From positions 28,396,450 through 28,460,449 of the forward strand of contig CM038214.1 in the NCBI GenBank assembly GCA_021442155.1: a stretch of 64,000 nt of DNA. The letters run 5' to 3'. Every line of letters starts with the position of its first letter. The first letter of the stretch is position 1. The stretch comes from Cymbidium sinense (taxonomy: Eukaryota > Streptophyta > Magnoliopsida > Asparagales > Orchidaceae). The notes beneath the pieces were generated by a model. The model made no database searches and was not told the origin of the DNA. It saw nothing but the letters and a program-made list of their open reading frames with translations. Shown in pieces: positions 46,876-57,249 of the stretch. The translations under genes and the position numbers were made by a program.

Positions 46876-48490
46876 GTGACGTGTATTAAGGATGAAAATA
46901 ATAAAGTGCATTTCTTAGAAAATGATATTGAAAATAGGTGGATGAAGTATTTTGATAAACTTTTCAATGAAGGATATGAAAGTACAATTGATTTTAGCAA
47001 CCTTAATACCCTTAACATAAATAGAGAATGTTATTTTTATCATCGTATTAGTAAATCTGAAGTTAGAGAAGCTTTAAAGAAAATGAAATGTGGAAAAATA
47101 GTAGGACCTGATGATATTCCAATTGAAGTGTGGAAATGTTTAGGAGATCAAGGAATTTCTTGGCTTACAAATCTTTTTAATGTTATTTTAAAGACTAAAA
47201 GATGCCAGATGAGTGGAGAAAGAGTTTGTTGGTTCCTATATATAAGAATAAAGGTGATGCACAAGAGTGTACAAATTATAGAGGAATTAAGTTAATGTGT
47301 CATACATTAAAATTATGGGAGAGAGTAATTAAGAATTGGTTATGATGTGATACAAAATTTTCTCACTGTCGGTTTGGTTTCATGCCGTAGATCTATGGAT
47401 GTTATACATTTGTTAAGAGGTTTGATGGAGATGAAAGTAAGGAGGATCTACATATGATATTTATTGATTTAGAGAAAGCTTATGATAAAGTTTCAAGAGA
47501 TGTTCTTTGGAGAGTTCTAGAATAGAAAGGAGTTAATATTGTTATATTCAAGTAATTAAGGATATGTATACTAGAGCTATCACTTGTGTCCAAACATAAG
47601 GAGGATTGACAAAATATTTTCCTATTTCAGTTGGATTACATCAAGGATCAACTTTAAGCCCTTATCTCTTTGCTTTAGTTATGGATGTTCTTACTAGGCA
47701 TTTATAGGAAGATGTACCTTGGTGTATGTTTTTTTGCTGATGACATTCTTCTTGTTGATAAGACTAGAGAGGGAGTCCAAGAGAAACTTGAATTATGGAG
47801 GTCAACATTAGAGTCTAAAGGTTTTCGTTTAAGTAGTTCTAAAATTGAGTATATGGAGTGTAATTTTAGTTGTAGAAGTTCTAGTGGTATTGTTGTAACA
47901 TTAGGTGAACAAGTCATTAATAAGAGTGAGTGATTTAGATATTTAGGCTCTATTGTTCAAAATGATGGTGAAATAGATGGAGATGTTATTAGTAGAATTC
48001 AAGTTGGATGGTTGAAGTGGAGGAATGCATCTGGCCTATTGTGTGATAGAAAAGTTCCACTTAAACTTAAAAGAAAATTTTATAAGATGGTGGTGAGACT
48101 CGCAGTGACTTATGGTGCAGAATGTTGGCCAATAAAAGAGAAGCATAAGACTAAGTTAAGTGTTACTGAGATGAAGATGCTTAGGTGGATGAGTGGCTTT
48201 ACTCTTAGAGATAAAATGTGAAATGAGTATGTTGGGAAAAAGTTGGAGTAGCTCCAGGTGGATAAGATTAGAGAGTCCTTAGATGGTTTGGCCACATAAA
48301 AGTCGATCATCCGATGACTTAGGAGATTAGATGCATTAGATTTGCCTTATGTTAAGAAAGGTAGAGGTAGACCTAAAAGACTTGGTTAAGATGTATAAAA
48401 ATGACCTTAGTATACTTGAATTAAATGAGAATTTGTCAAATAATAGGACACAATGGAGATGAAGGATTCATGTAGCCGACCACTTAGTGG
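46876..48490 (+). pseudogene. RTE-3 reverse transcriptase and C-terminus
   Basis: The RT begins in a 139-codon frame (46876-47295), ENRWMKYFDKLFNEGYESTI ... KKMKCGKIVGPDDIPIEVWK. It continues in other frames with [20 protein letters not shown] (about 47455-47510, first catalytic Asp kept) and a 5' part that shifts before [20 protein letters not shown] (about 47735-47790, Asp-Asp kept). It then reads [20 protein letters not shown] and [20 protein letters not shown] to [13 protein letters not shown]. The C-terminal GRGRPKR motif lies near 48360. Five or more stops and shifts inactivate it. Confidence 0.88.
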
Positions 48491-48548
48491 GATGAAGGCT
48501 TGTTGTTGTTATTGTTGTATTAGATCTGACTCCTCTACCTAAAAATAA

Positions 48549-49800
48549 ATGGTTTCTTTTTTAATTTGGAATGTGAGAGGGATTGGTACCCTCTCTATTA
48601 GAAATAATCTTAGAAACTTAGTTTGTACCCATAATATTTCATTCGTGGCTATTTTAGAACCTTTTATTCTTTCTTCTAACATCTCTTTTGTTGCTAGAAT
48701 GATTGGCTTTGATAATTTTTTTGCTAACTCGAGCAATAAACTTTGGATTTTTTAGAATAGTCCTTATGTTCTGTAGGTTTTGGATGATCTATCCCAAGTT
48801 GTGAATGTTAAGATTACTTATGATAATTGGTGTTATTTTAGTTCATTTGTTTATGCTTCTTGTAATAGGAATGGTAGATGGTTTCTTTAGGAGGATCTTA
48901 TTAGTTTTTCTTCTTCTCTTGATGCTCCTTGGTTTTTGGGTGGGGACTTTAATACTATCTCTTCTTCCTCAAAATGGGTTGGTGGTAATGCTCCAAACTT
49001 ATTTTCTATGGAATATTTTAATAAAATGATTCTTGATTATCATCTTACTAACATTGGCTTTAGTATGTCTCAATTTACTTGGAATAATTACAGACTCTGG
49101 CAGAGGCTCGACTGGGTCCTTTTTAATCATCTGTAGATTAATCTTTTCCCTAGTACTTCTGTGGAGCACCTAACCAGAACCCTTTTGGACCATTCTCCCT
49201 TGCTTATCAATGTGAACTTTAATGCTAATAAACCCTCCTCACCTATTCCTTTTCACTTCCAAAATATGTGGCTTATGGATGATAGATTTTTGGTGGTTAT
49301 TGAGTAACTAGAGTGAACTTGCATCCTGATTATTATTGGGATGAGGAGATTAGTTCAAATTAAAAGACTTAAATAATGCCTTACTTGGTGGAATAAACAT
49401 TATTTCAAGAACCTTTTTGTCAATATTAATAAAATGGAGAATGAAGTTATAATTTTGCAAGACACTATTGTTAATGATCCTTCTAAAATTCACTTGTTGG
49501 CTCAAGCTAAAGATAGGTTAACATGTTATCAAGACATGGAGGAGACCTATTGGTGGAAAAAAGCTTCTAGGAAATAGATCTCTGATGGTGATCGCAATAT
49601 TAAATATTTCCATGCCATGGTTTAAAAGAAAAGGCTATAAATCACATTCATAAAATGAAAATTAATGATAGAGTTTGGTGTTTGGATAAAAAGGAACTTA
49701 CTGACTCTGTTGTTTCTTTTTATAAAGAGCTTCTGAATGAAAATGTTCCTTATGATAATATTTCTTGAAGTTATTCTAATCTCATTTTCTAATGATGATA
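48549..49800 (+). pseudogene. L1-1 ORF2 endonuclease remnant
   Basis: This is the start of L1 ORF2. It reads MVSFLIWNVRGIGTLSIRNN at 48549, with the WNVRG motif usual for plant L1, followed by SFVAILEPFILSSNISFVAR, in which EP replaces the usual ET/EP metal-site segment. It continues with APWFLGGDFNTISSSSKWVG (about 48925-48985, catalytic Asp-Asn kept) and the DHSPLLINV motif near 49185 with the final Asp-His. Stops at 48753 and 49137 and frame changes between pieces show decay. The remainder to 49800 covers the linker to RT, including WWKKASRKXISDGDRNIKYF. Confidence 0.88.
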
Positions 49801-51430
49801 ATTATATGCTTTCTTCCTTACCTTACGGTATGAAATTATTGAAGTTTTGCAGAGTATGACTAAAGACTCTGTTGCTGGTCCTGATGGTTATATTATCCTC
49901 TTTTTTCCAAAAATGTTGGAATATTATTAAAGAGGTCTTGATTAAAGTTGTCCTTGATTTTTTAAGGGTAGTAGCCTACCCAAAATATTTTTTTTAGCAC
50001 CTCCATTGTTTTAATTCCTAAAAAAGATAATCCTGAAACTTGGAGTGATTTTAGGCTGATCAGTCTTTGCTCCTTTTTTAACAAACTGATTTCTAAGATT
50101 TTAGCTAAAAGGTTGAGTCTCTTGCTTCCTAAAATTAACTGCCCCAATCAAACCACTTTTGTTAAAGGGAGATCCATTTCTGATAATGTCCTTCTAGCCC
50201 AAGAGACGATCCATTATTTAAATGCCAAAGTTCACGGTGGAAACCTGCTTTTTAAGCTTGACATTTCTAAAGTTTATGATAATATTGGTTAAGATTTCGT
50301 TTATAAAATTTTGGCTTTATTTGGATTCTCTACTCATTTTATTGCTTTAATTAAGAATGGTATTGAGAATTCTCGGTTTTCTTTTCTTATTAATGGTGAA
50401 GTGCATGATTTTTTCTCTTCTTCTCATGGGCTTAGACAAGGGGACCCTCTTTCTCCTGCTGTTTTCATTATTGTTGTGGAATATCTTTCTATATGTACTG
50501 AAAAGATGTTTAGTAGAATGTCTTACATGTATTATAGAACCATTGCTGGCTTTGCCATTCCACATCTTAGTTTTGCTGATGATTTCAATATATTTTGCAA
50601 TGCTTATACTTTTTGTATTAAAAAATTGTGTAAGTTCTTAACTCTTTTTGGTAGGGAAAGTGGCTTGAATATCAATCTTGATAAAATTTATTTTATTACT
50701 AGCTTGTCTATTTCCTTATGTAAGATCAATGTTTTCAAGAATATTATGGGTTTTTCGCATCAAAATCTCCCCATGAAGTATCTGGGGACTCCCTTATATA
50801 GAGGAATGAAAAGATCTTCTTTATTTGATGAAGTTATTTAGAAAATAAATAAGAAAACTTCCTCTTGGGAATTTCATTTACTTTCCTTTGGTGCGAGACT
50901 TATCTTGATTAAAAGTACTCTTTGCCCTCTGCCATTGTATCTCTTATCTACTTTGTTCCTACTTGTTCTATTATTAGAAAGTATAAAAAGACTTTTTAAT
51001 AAATTTTTTTGGGTTCTAACTCATCTTTCAAACGATTATATTGGGTTAGTTGGCACAAATGTTATGGTGCTGGTAATGAAGGTGGTTTGGGTTGCAATAC
51101 ATTAGAGGATTCTATTAACTACTTTTCCTATAAAATGTGGTGGAATTTTAGAAATAAACATAGTTACTGGTCAAAGTTTATGCATGCTAAGTATTGTTAG
51201 GGCAAACACCCTCTCATTTGTTCTTTCAAATCTGGGGATTCTCTTATATGGAGAAGACTTTGTAATATCAAATGGATTGATGAGAACTTAATCTCTTGGG
51301 GTGTCAATTCAGGTTCCACTTTCTTTTAGCAAGATAATTGGCTAGGGCAAGGCTCTATTGATTTCCTTCTTAATACTCACTCCACCATGATGCTTAAGAT
51401 TAATTAATTAATTAATAATAATAAGTGGGA
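49801..51430 (+). pseudogene. L1-1 ORF2 reverse transcriptase remnant
   Basis: Motifs in order: AGPDGYIILFF-like and ISTIVLIPKKDNPETWSDFRL-like start; LFKLDISKVYDNI (about 50250-50290, first catalytic Asp kept); and the 176-codon open frame 50311-50841. That frame has SFLINGEVHDFFSSSHGLRQ, GDPLSPAVFIIVVEYL, LSFADDFNIFCNAYTF with the FADD site intact (about 50570-50580), and GLNINLDKIYFITS then MKYLGTPLYRGMKRSSLF. It continues in shifted frames with the thumb-like LWRRLCNIKWIDENLISWGV region. It cannot give a complete protein. Confidence 0.88.
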
Positions 51431-52560
51431 TGTGGCACAATTGAATATCCTTATTCCTAATGTGATCACTGATAAAATCCTTCAAATTTGTCCATACCCT
51501 AATGAAGCCGACCAAATTCTCTTAAAAAATTCTTCTTCTGGAGACTTTGTTTTAAAGGATGTTTGGCATTACATCAGATTTAAATATAAAGTGTCCTTGG
51601 TTTTTACCAGAAATTTAGAATATTAGTATCCCTACTTCTTTCTTGATTTTAACTTGGCGCATTCTGAAGCACTATATCCCTGTGGGTGCTTCTCTTCTAA
51701 AAAAAGGCTTCCATCTCCCCTCTAAATGTCACTGTTGCTATCACATAGAAAGTGTGGATCATGTTTTTGTGAATGACCCTATTCCTGCCAAAATTTGGAA
51801 TTGGTATGATAATATTTTTAATAGTTTCCATTTCAATGGTTCTCTTTCTATTATGCAACTTCTTGAAGCATGTTTCTCTCATGTTTCTAAGGGGCATGTT
51901 AAAATTGTGTTAGCTATTACTATTCTTTGGTACATTTGGATGGATAGAAATGATGGTAAACATGGTAATATTCCTATGAATTATCATCATATTATTGCTA
52001 GAACCAAATATAAAATTTTATCTCTTTTCAAAGCCGATCTTCTTACTCTTTCTAGTTTTAAAGGGTGCAAGTCTGTGGCCTTGAATTTTGCAATTAATAT
52101 TCTCACATGGAAGGTCTCTCCTACCTAGAAAACTATATATTGGATTAAACCTAATTATCATTACATTAAGGTTAACATTGATGGCTCGGTTTCTAATGGT
52201 TACTATGGCTGTGGTGGGATTTTAAGAGATCATAATGGCAAGGTTATTTCTGCTTTCTTTGCTCAGAGACATTCATTTTATTTCTTTGAGCTTAAAGGCA
52301 TTCATTATGGCATTTCTATTTGTTTACAATAAGGTTTTTAGAAGATCTAGTTTAAAATTGATGCTCGCCTTCTTTTAGATCTACTCAATTCTAATGCTCA
52401 TGGCAATGTTAAAGTGTATTATTTACTTAACTATACTAGGAGGATTCTTGCTAACCTAGATTTTCATATCTCTCATATTTATACTAGGAGGCTTCTTACC
52501 TTCCCATTCCTCTCATCTAGTTTCTACCTGCTAGGATTTTTGTTTATGGACTGTGGCTAA
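51431..52560 (+). pseudogene. L1-1 ORF2 C-terminus: zf-RVT-like and RNase H remnants
   Basis: The 161-codon frame 51643-52128 begins ILTWRILKHYIPVGASLLKK and has GFHLPSKCHCCYHIESVDHV, the Cys/His-rich segment common after the RT of plant L1s. It then has VLAITILWYIWMDRNDGKHG. After a stop at 52128, WIKPNYHYIKVNIDGSVSNG YYGCGGILRDHNGKVI (about 52140-52240) is the RNase H core. FELKGIHYGISICL and the stop-broken FKIDARLLLDLLN follow. The RNase H Asp in NIDGS and Glu in FELKG are visible. A C-terminal RNase H is known in several plant L1 lineages. Confidence 0.85.
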
Positions 52561-53435
52561 ACCTCTCCCCTTTCCTATTTTGATGGTTACCTTGTTCCCT
52601 AACATTCTTGACATTAGTCTTACTGTTACTCTGGGTATTTTTGTTTCTGGTTCTTTGCATGTTCTGTTATTGGATGACCTTATCAACTATGTGCTTCCTC
52701 TTGCCTATGTTTGGTCTCTATTTGGTACTTTTTTTCCTTATTTTGAGGTTTTTTTCTAATAATTTTGTTAACAATTCTTGGTGGTGGCTTTGGTGGTTCT
52801 CCCTCTGGCTTAATATTATCATGATGGGTTACCTCCCTATCAGCTTTACTGAGTTTTATATATCTGACGGCTGGGTGTTCAGAGCTTATATTTGCTATTT
52901 AAAGTTTTATGCAGGTTTGTGTGAGGAAAGTTATTGAAGAAGGTGCTATAACAGGTATGCTGACAATGATGGCTATGATGTTCCCCACTCTTTCTTTTGG
53001 GTGGTAGTGCCATATGTAATTGCCCTTCTCTTGAAATCTGGATGCTTACATATGGTCTTTCGGATGAATTTAACAGATTGAGCCTTCCTTTTATCCTTTT
53101 ATTTCTATCTACTTTTATTTCTTACCTTAATTAAGTATTTCATTATCTTGATCCCTTTACAAGCTTCTTGCGGATGTCTAGTACAAGTTGGGAAACTTTT
53201 GCTCTTGGATTGTCTTGGTTCTGAGGAGAGGAAGTTCTTCTTGATTTCATGTAATTGTTTTGGCAGATCTATGTTTCTTTTATTTGCTTATTTTATTTAA
53301 CTATTGTATTAGCTAGGGGGCATATCTCCTTAGGACTTTTTGTAGCTCTTTGAGCATTAGCTTAGAGATTTTTCCCTTTTAAGGACTTTGTACCTTTTTC
53401 TTGCGGCAAAAAAATTTCCTTAAATTCTCTAGAAA
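52561..53435 (+). other. L1-1 3' UTR
   Basis: This T/G-rich non-coding stretch after the RNase H ends in a short A-run before telomere-like repeats. Frames rich in Phe/Leu/Trp here (for example 52608-52937) reflect base composition and not a membrane protein. L1-2 has a comparable tail from 62777 onward. Confidence 0.75.
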
Positions 53436-53610
53436 AAAAAACCCAAAACCCAAAACCTTAAACCCTAACACTAACCCTAAACCTAAACCCTAAACCTTAA
53501 ACCCTAAAACCCTAAACCATAAATCCAAAACCTTAAACAATAAAGTAACCCTAAACCCTAAATCCTAATCCTAAATCATGACCCACAGCTACCCCAATTA
53601 ACTAAACCTT
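53436..53610 (-). repeat. Telomere-like (CCCTAAA)n, 3' flank of L1-1
   Basis: AAACCCTAAACCTTAAACCC-type degenerate repeats begin directly after the A-run of L1-1 and pair with the array at 43691-43861 on its 5' side. Confidence 0.9.
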
Positions 53611-53850
53611 ACCACCCTACCCTACCCTAACCATCTTAAAAGGCCCTTAGATCCTAACCTTCCTAAACCCTAAAATGACATTACCCTAAAACCCTGGGCC
53701 TCAATCCTGGGCCCAGGCCTTAAAGCTGACCACTGAGCCTTGGGCCCTAGATCCCACACCCAGGCCCATGGCCACCCTAGGCCCTGGGCGTTCTAACCCT
53801 AAACTTAAACCTCTTGCACCTTCCTCCTAAACCACCACCCCTAAATCTAA
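53611..53850. repeat. Mixed CCTAA / GGGCCC repeats
   Basis: This is a transition zone with CCCTGGGCCTCAATCCTGGG-like words mixed with CCTAAACC. It is GC-richer than its surroundings and has no frame of note. It resembles the larger array at 54781-55560. Confidence 0.75.
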
Positions 53851-54650
53851 GAAAAAAAAAACCTAAAATAAATAATACCTATAAAATAAATAAATAAAAC
53901 CTAAACATGGATAAAATAAATAAAATAAAATAACATAAAACCTAAACTAAAACTTAAACCTAAACCAATAAATTAAATAAAATAAAAATAAAACTAAATA
54001 AAATAAAATAAATAAAAAAACCTAAAACTAAACTAAAAAAAACTTAAAATATAAAACCAAAATAAAATAAAACTTAAAAAAAATAAAATAAAATAAAGAC
54101 ATAAAATAAAATAAAATAAAACTAAATAAAACCTAAACCTAAAAATAAACCTAATAATAAAACCTAAAATAAAAAAAAATAAAAATAAATAAAACATCAC
54201 TAAACCAGAAAAACTGAAACATAAAATAAACAAAATAAAATGAACCTAAACTTAAACTAAACTAAAATAAATCAAACCTAAACCTAAACCAAAATAAACT
54301 AAACCTAAACCAAACTAAATAAAATAAAATAAATTGAAAATAAACCTAAACCTAAACTATAAAAGAAACTAAAATAAACCTAAAATGAAAACTTAAAACC
54401 TAAAAAAATTAATTAAAATCTAAACCTAAACCTAAAATAAAAATAAAACCTAGACATAAAAAATAAAAATAAAACTAAAGTAAAGAAATAAACATAAACC
54501 TAAAACCAAAACATAAACTAAAATAAAAAAACCTAAACTAAAATAAATAAAACTAAAGTAAAATAAAATAAAATAAACCAAAATAAAATAAAAATAAATA
54601 AATTAAATATAAAAAAATAAACTAAATAAACCTAAACTGGGTTTGCTACA
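53851..54650. repeat. Second AAATAAAACCTAAA low-complexity array
   Basis: This is the same word composition as 42923-43690, almost without G on plus. The 66-codon minus frame within it (54033-54233, Phe/Leu/Tyr only) is an artefact of composition. Confidence 0.85.
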
Positions 54651-54780
54651 AAAATCTACCACACCCACCTAACCCTAAACCTTAAATCATAACTAAATCC
54701 TAGACTGCTAAAAAGACCACAAACCTAAATCACACCTGAGCACTAAACCCTAATCCTAGCCATTAACTACTAAATCCCAG
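54651..54780. repeat. Degenerate CCTAAACC transition
   Basis: AACCCTAAACCTTAAATCAT-like sequence with a rising content of GGCC words leads into the GC-rich array. No gene. Confidence 0.65.
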
Positions 54781-55560
54781 GCCCCTAAACCTGGGCTGAG
54801 GCTGACCACCCCTGACCTAACTGACCTGAGCCCAGGCCTTAAAGGCCTAAATCATAAACCAACAGGCCTGTTGTGACCCTGAAACCGGACCCAGGCTGAG
54901 CCAGGCTTTAGCCTGAGCCACTAAACTGACCACAAAGCCTATAGGCCACTGAGCCTAGATCACTGGGCCCTAGCCCACTGACTTTGGACCTGGCACTGCC
55001 TGCAGGCCACAGGCCTGGGCCCTGACCCAGGCCAAGGCTGAGGCCCTACTAGATCAAACCTGGGCCCAATCCTGGGCCACTGGGCCACTGGGCCTGAGGC
55101 TGCCAGGCCTGCAGGCTGGGCTCAAGATCTAATCACAGGCGTTGGGCCCCAGGCCTCTGGCTGACTGCCCACAGGCCCTGTAAACTGAGCCAAAGGCCAG
55201 GCCCTAGGCCACTGATGGCAACCTATACAGGCCACTGGGCCAGGCCCTGAGTCCTGGGCCCTGGGCCACAGGAGTCAAAGATTGACCTCGGCCTTGGGCC
55301 CTGACACCTCCTGGGCCACAAGCCACTAAACCCACAAGGCCCTCTGGGCTATAGCCATGCTGACCATAGGCCCTGATACCCAATCCAGGCCCTATATGGG
55401 CCCTGAGTCCTGGAGTCTTGGACCCTCTAGGCCTGGTAACCTGCACTGGGCCTGTGACCTGGGCCACTGGGCTCTCGATCTTAAATCCTGATTCACTCTG
55501 ATCACACTGGGCCCTGAAACCATAAATTTGTAACCCAGGCCCTCTGACCTGACCATGACT
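54781..55560. repeat. GC-rich GGCCCTGGGCC / CCACTGGGCC array
   Basis: About 780 bp of irregular CCTGGGCC, CACTGGGCC, CCCAGGCC and GAGGCC words forms a GC-rich island inside AT-rich DNA. The edges grade into CCCTAAA-like and AACCATAACC-like DNA. The words CCCTGG and CCCTGGGCC can be derived from CCCTAAA by AAA-to-GG-type changes. A 128-codon minus frame (55204-55590) is a by-product of the repeat. Confidence 0.8.
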
Positions 55561-55910
55561 TTGTTCGTGACAACTACTAACCATGACCAAACCTTATGAA
55601 CATAATTAACACTACCATAATAATAACCAATAACCAACTAACCAACTAACCACTAACCATTAACCACTAACTAACCTAACCAACTAACCACTAATAAGCA
55701 ACCATATAACCTCTACAGCTATAACCTAACCCCAACCATATAAGCATAACCATAACCATAACCATAACCATATCCAACTAACCATAACCATAACCTACTA
55801 ACCATATAACTAACCAACCGCCAACCACTAACCAACTAACCAACTAACTACTAATCACTAACCACTAACTAACCTAACTAACTAACCACTAACTAACTAA
55901 CCAAGAAAAG
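55561..55910. repeat. AACCATAACC / CTAACCAACTAACC array
   Basis: This tandem low-complexity sequence consists of AACCATA, CCACTAACC and AACTAACC words, again with almost no G on plus. It abuts the 5' end of L1-2 at about 55911. It could be another decayed or miscalled form of the telomere-like repeat. Confidence 0.85.
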
Positions 55911-56079
55911 GTCCCTCTCCTCTCTTTGCGGTTCTCTGGCGTTTCATTTTCCCTTTCATTAGTGCATCTCTGTCTTCCATTTTTGGTAGATCTTTCTTCA
56001 TTCTCGTCCATTTTCTAGAGTTTTCTCAATCTCTGGTTGCTTGCTTATTTTGTGTACTTAATTCTAATGAAACCTAGTG

Positions 56080-57245
56080 AAAATCTTGAAAAGTATAGTT
56101 AACATCTTTATTTTTTACAAGTAGGATTTTCCTACTCTTCTAAGTATCTTAGGAGAGCCTCCATCTAGCAATTGGGTTACTCCTAATACCCAACCACTGT
56201 CCACACCATAAATACTTGTCATTATAGGGAAAAGACACTTAGATGTGATAGGTAATGGAGTGTGATTCACCTAAATTACATGAAATGATTTATGATAGGT
56301 TTTAGGCTTAAGGTTTACTTTAGACAGGGCATGGGTAGATATGACATTTGGGTGACTACCCCCATTTATTACCAACATACATGACTTCACCCAAAGCAAT
56401 TATCATGCAACTCATACCACACACTTGGTCCCCAAATGCTCTATGTATTCATTTAAAAATAGTTATCATTATGGAACTCTTCAACATCATCAACTACTCC
56501 CACTTCCTCTACTTTTAAGTCTTATATAGAAAAATAATTTTGACCTACAGGTAATTTTGCATATGCCCTTTATTATGGAACTTAAACTATATTAAGCTCT
56601 TATTATCTTAAGAATAGTCAATGACACCTTTGGTTAAGTATTAGAGGATGAAACCCTAGGTCTAGTAGTCTACCTTTGACTATAATAAGAGAATGATTGA
56701 TAGAAGAAATTTGGACCCTTGGATTTAGATGAAGAAACTACTTCCTTATACTTTTAGCATAGCATAATGAAAGAATTCTGAAGAGTATGAGGGTGGTCCA
56801 TTAACTCCACCTCATTCTTAGTGTCACTCCTAAGACCAATGACAAATTTTTTTAGTGAATTGCCAATCTTGATTAAGTAATTACTACAAGGTCATCAAAT
56901 GTGTTAATGTATTCTATTAATTACATGTTGCCTTGCTTAATGAGTCATCAAGCTCATGTAATTTATTTACATGATTTCTTAGATACTATTTGTCCATAAG
57001 CATTTTCTTTATCTCTTTCCATGTGTTGATGTTTCTACCAATTCTTTCTTTCTTTAGCAAAATGTTGTTCCAATAGACTTAGCATGTTTTACAAATTTTA
57101 TTTTGAAAAATATGTTTTCTAACATTCTTCCATCTGATATCAATCAAAAAACACATCCATCAAAGTAATATAATCTAAATCCTTATTAGGATCATGGACT
57201 CTATAATTAGTTAGGGAATGAAGAAATACTACTTCCTTATACATT
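56080..57245 (-). pseudogene. Ty3/gypsy gag fragment inserted in L1-2
   Basis: The minus strand reads a retrotransposon-gag pattern: MDVFFD near 57150; TWKEIKKMLMDK, a stop, then YLRNHVNKLHELDDSLSKAT (about 56935-57015), the capsid segment preceding the Y..FDDL motif; then NTFDDLVV-like and LVLGVTLRMRW-like pieces toward 56820. Stops and shifts are frequent. It differs from the gag at the window start and looks like a chromovirus-style or other Ty3 Gag. Its left limit (56080) is uncertain and 56080-56700 has no clear coding. No LTR or target-site duplication was recognised. Confidence 0.65.
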
Positions 57246-57249
57246 TTGG

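Larger units (their letters stand above)
45485..48525 (+). mobile_element. RTE-clade LINE, copy 3, nested in L1-1
   Basis: This is a near-full-length 3.0-kb RTE on the plus strand. It starts CACTACCATTGCCGGTCCC, as copy 1 does, and ends TAGTGGGATGAAGGCTTG followed by TTG/TTA repeats. Alignment with L1-2 (58640-58730) shows that it sits in the short interval between L1 ORF1 and ORF2. I found no convincing target-site duplication. Confidence 0.93.
43862..53435 (+). mobile_element. L1-type LINE, copy 1 (split by RTE-3)
   Basis: This plant L1 LINE has ORF1, ORF2 and a long T/G-rich 3' UTR ending in a short A-run (AGAAAAAAAAAC at about 53431). Removing the nested RTE-3 leaves about 6.5 kb, a normal length for plant L1. 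CCCTAAA arrays abut both ends. Copy 2 at 57.2-62.8 kb has the same order and similar sequence. Both are inactivated by stops and frameshifts. Confidence 0.9.

Noticed and set aside
54033..54233. Phe/Leu/Tyr-only 66-codon frame that looks like a membrane protein
   Set aside because: It is antisense of an AAATAAA low-complexity array; composition alone explains it.
55204..55590. 128-codon Gly/Pro/Gln-rich frame that looks collagen- or mucin-like
   Set aside because: It is a translation of the GC-rich GGCCCTGGGCC array, and an overlapping frame of similar character exists.
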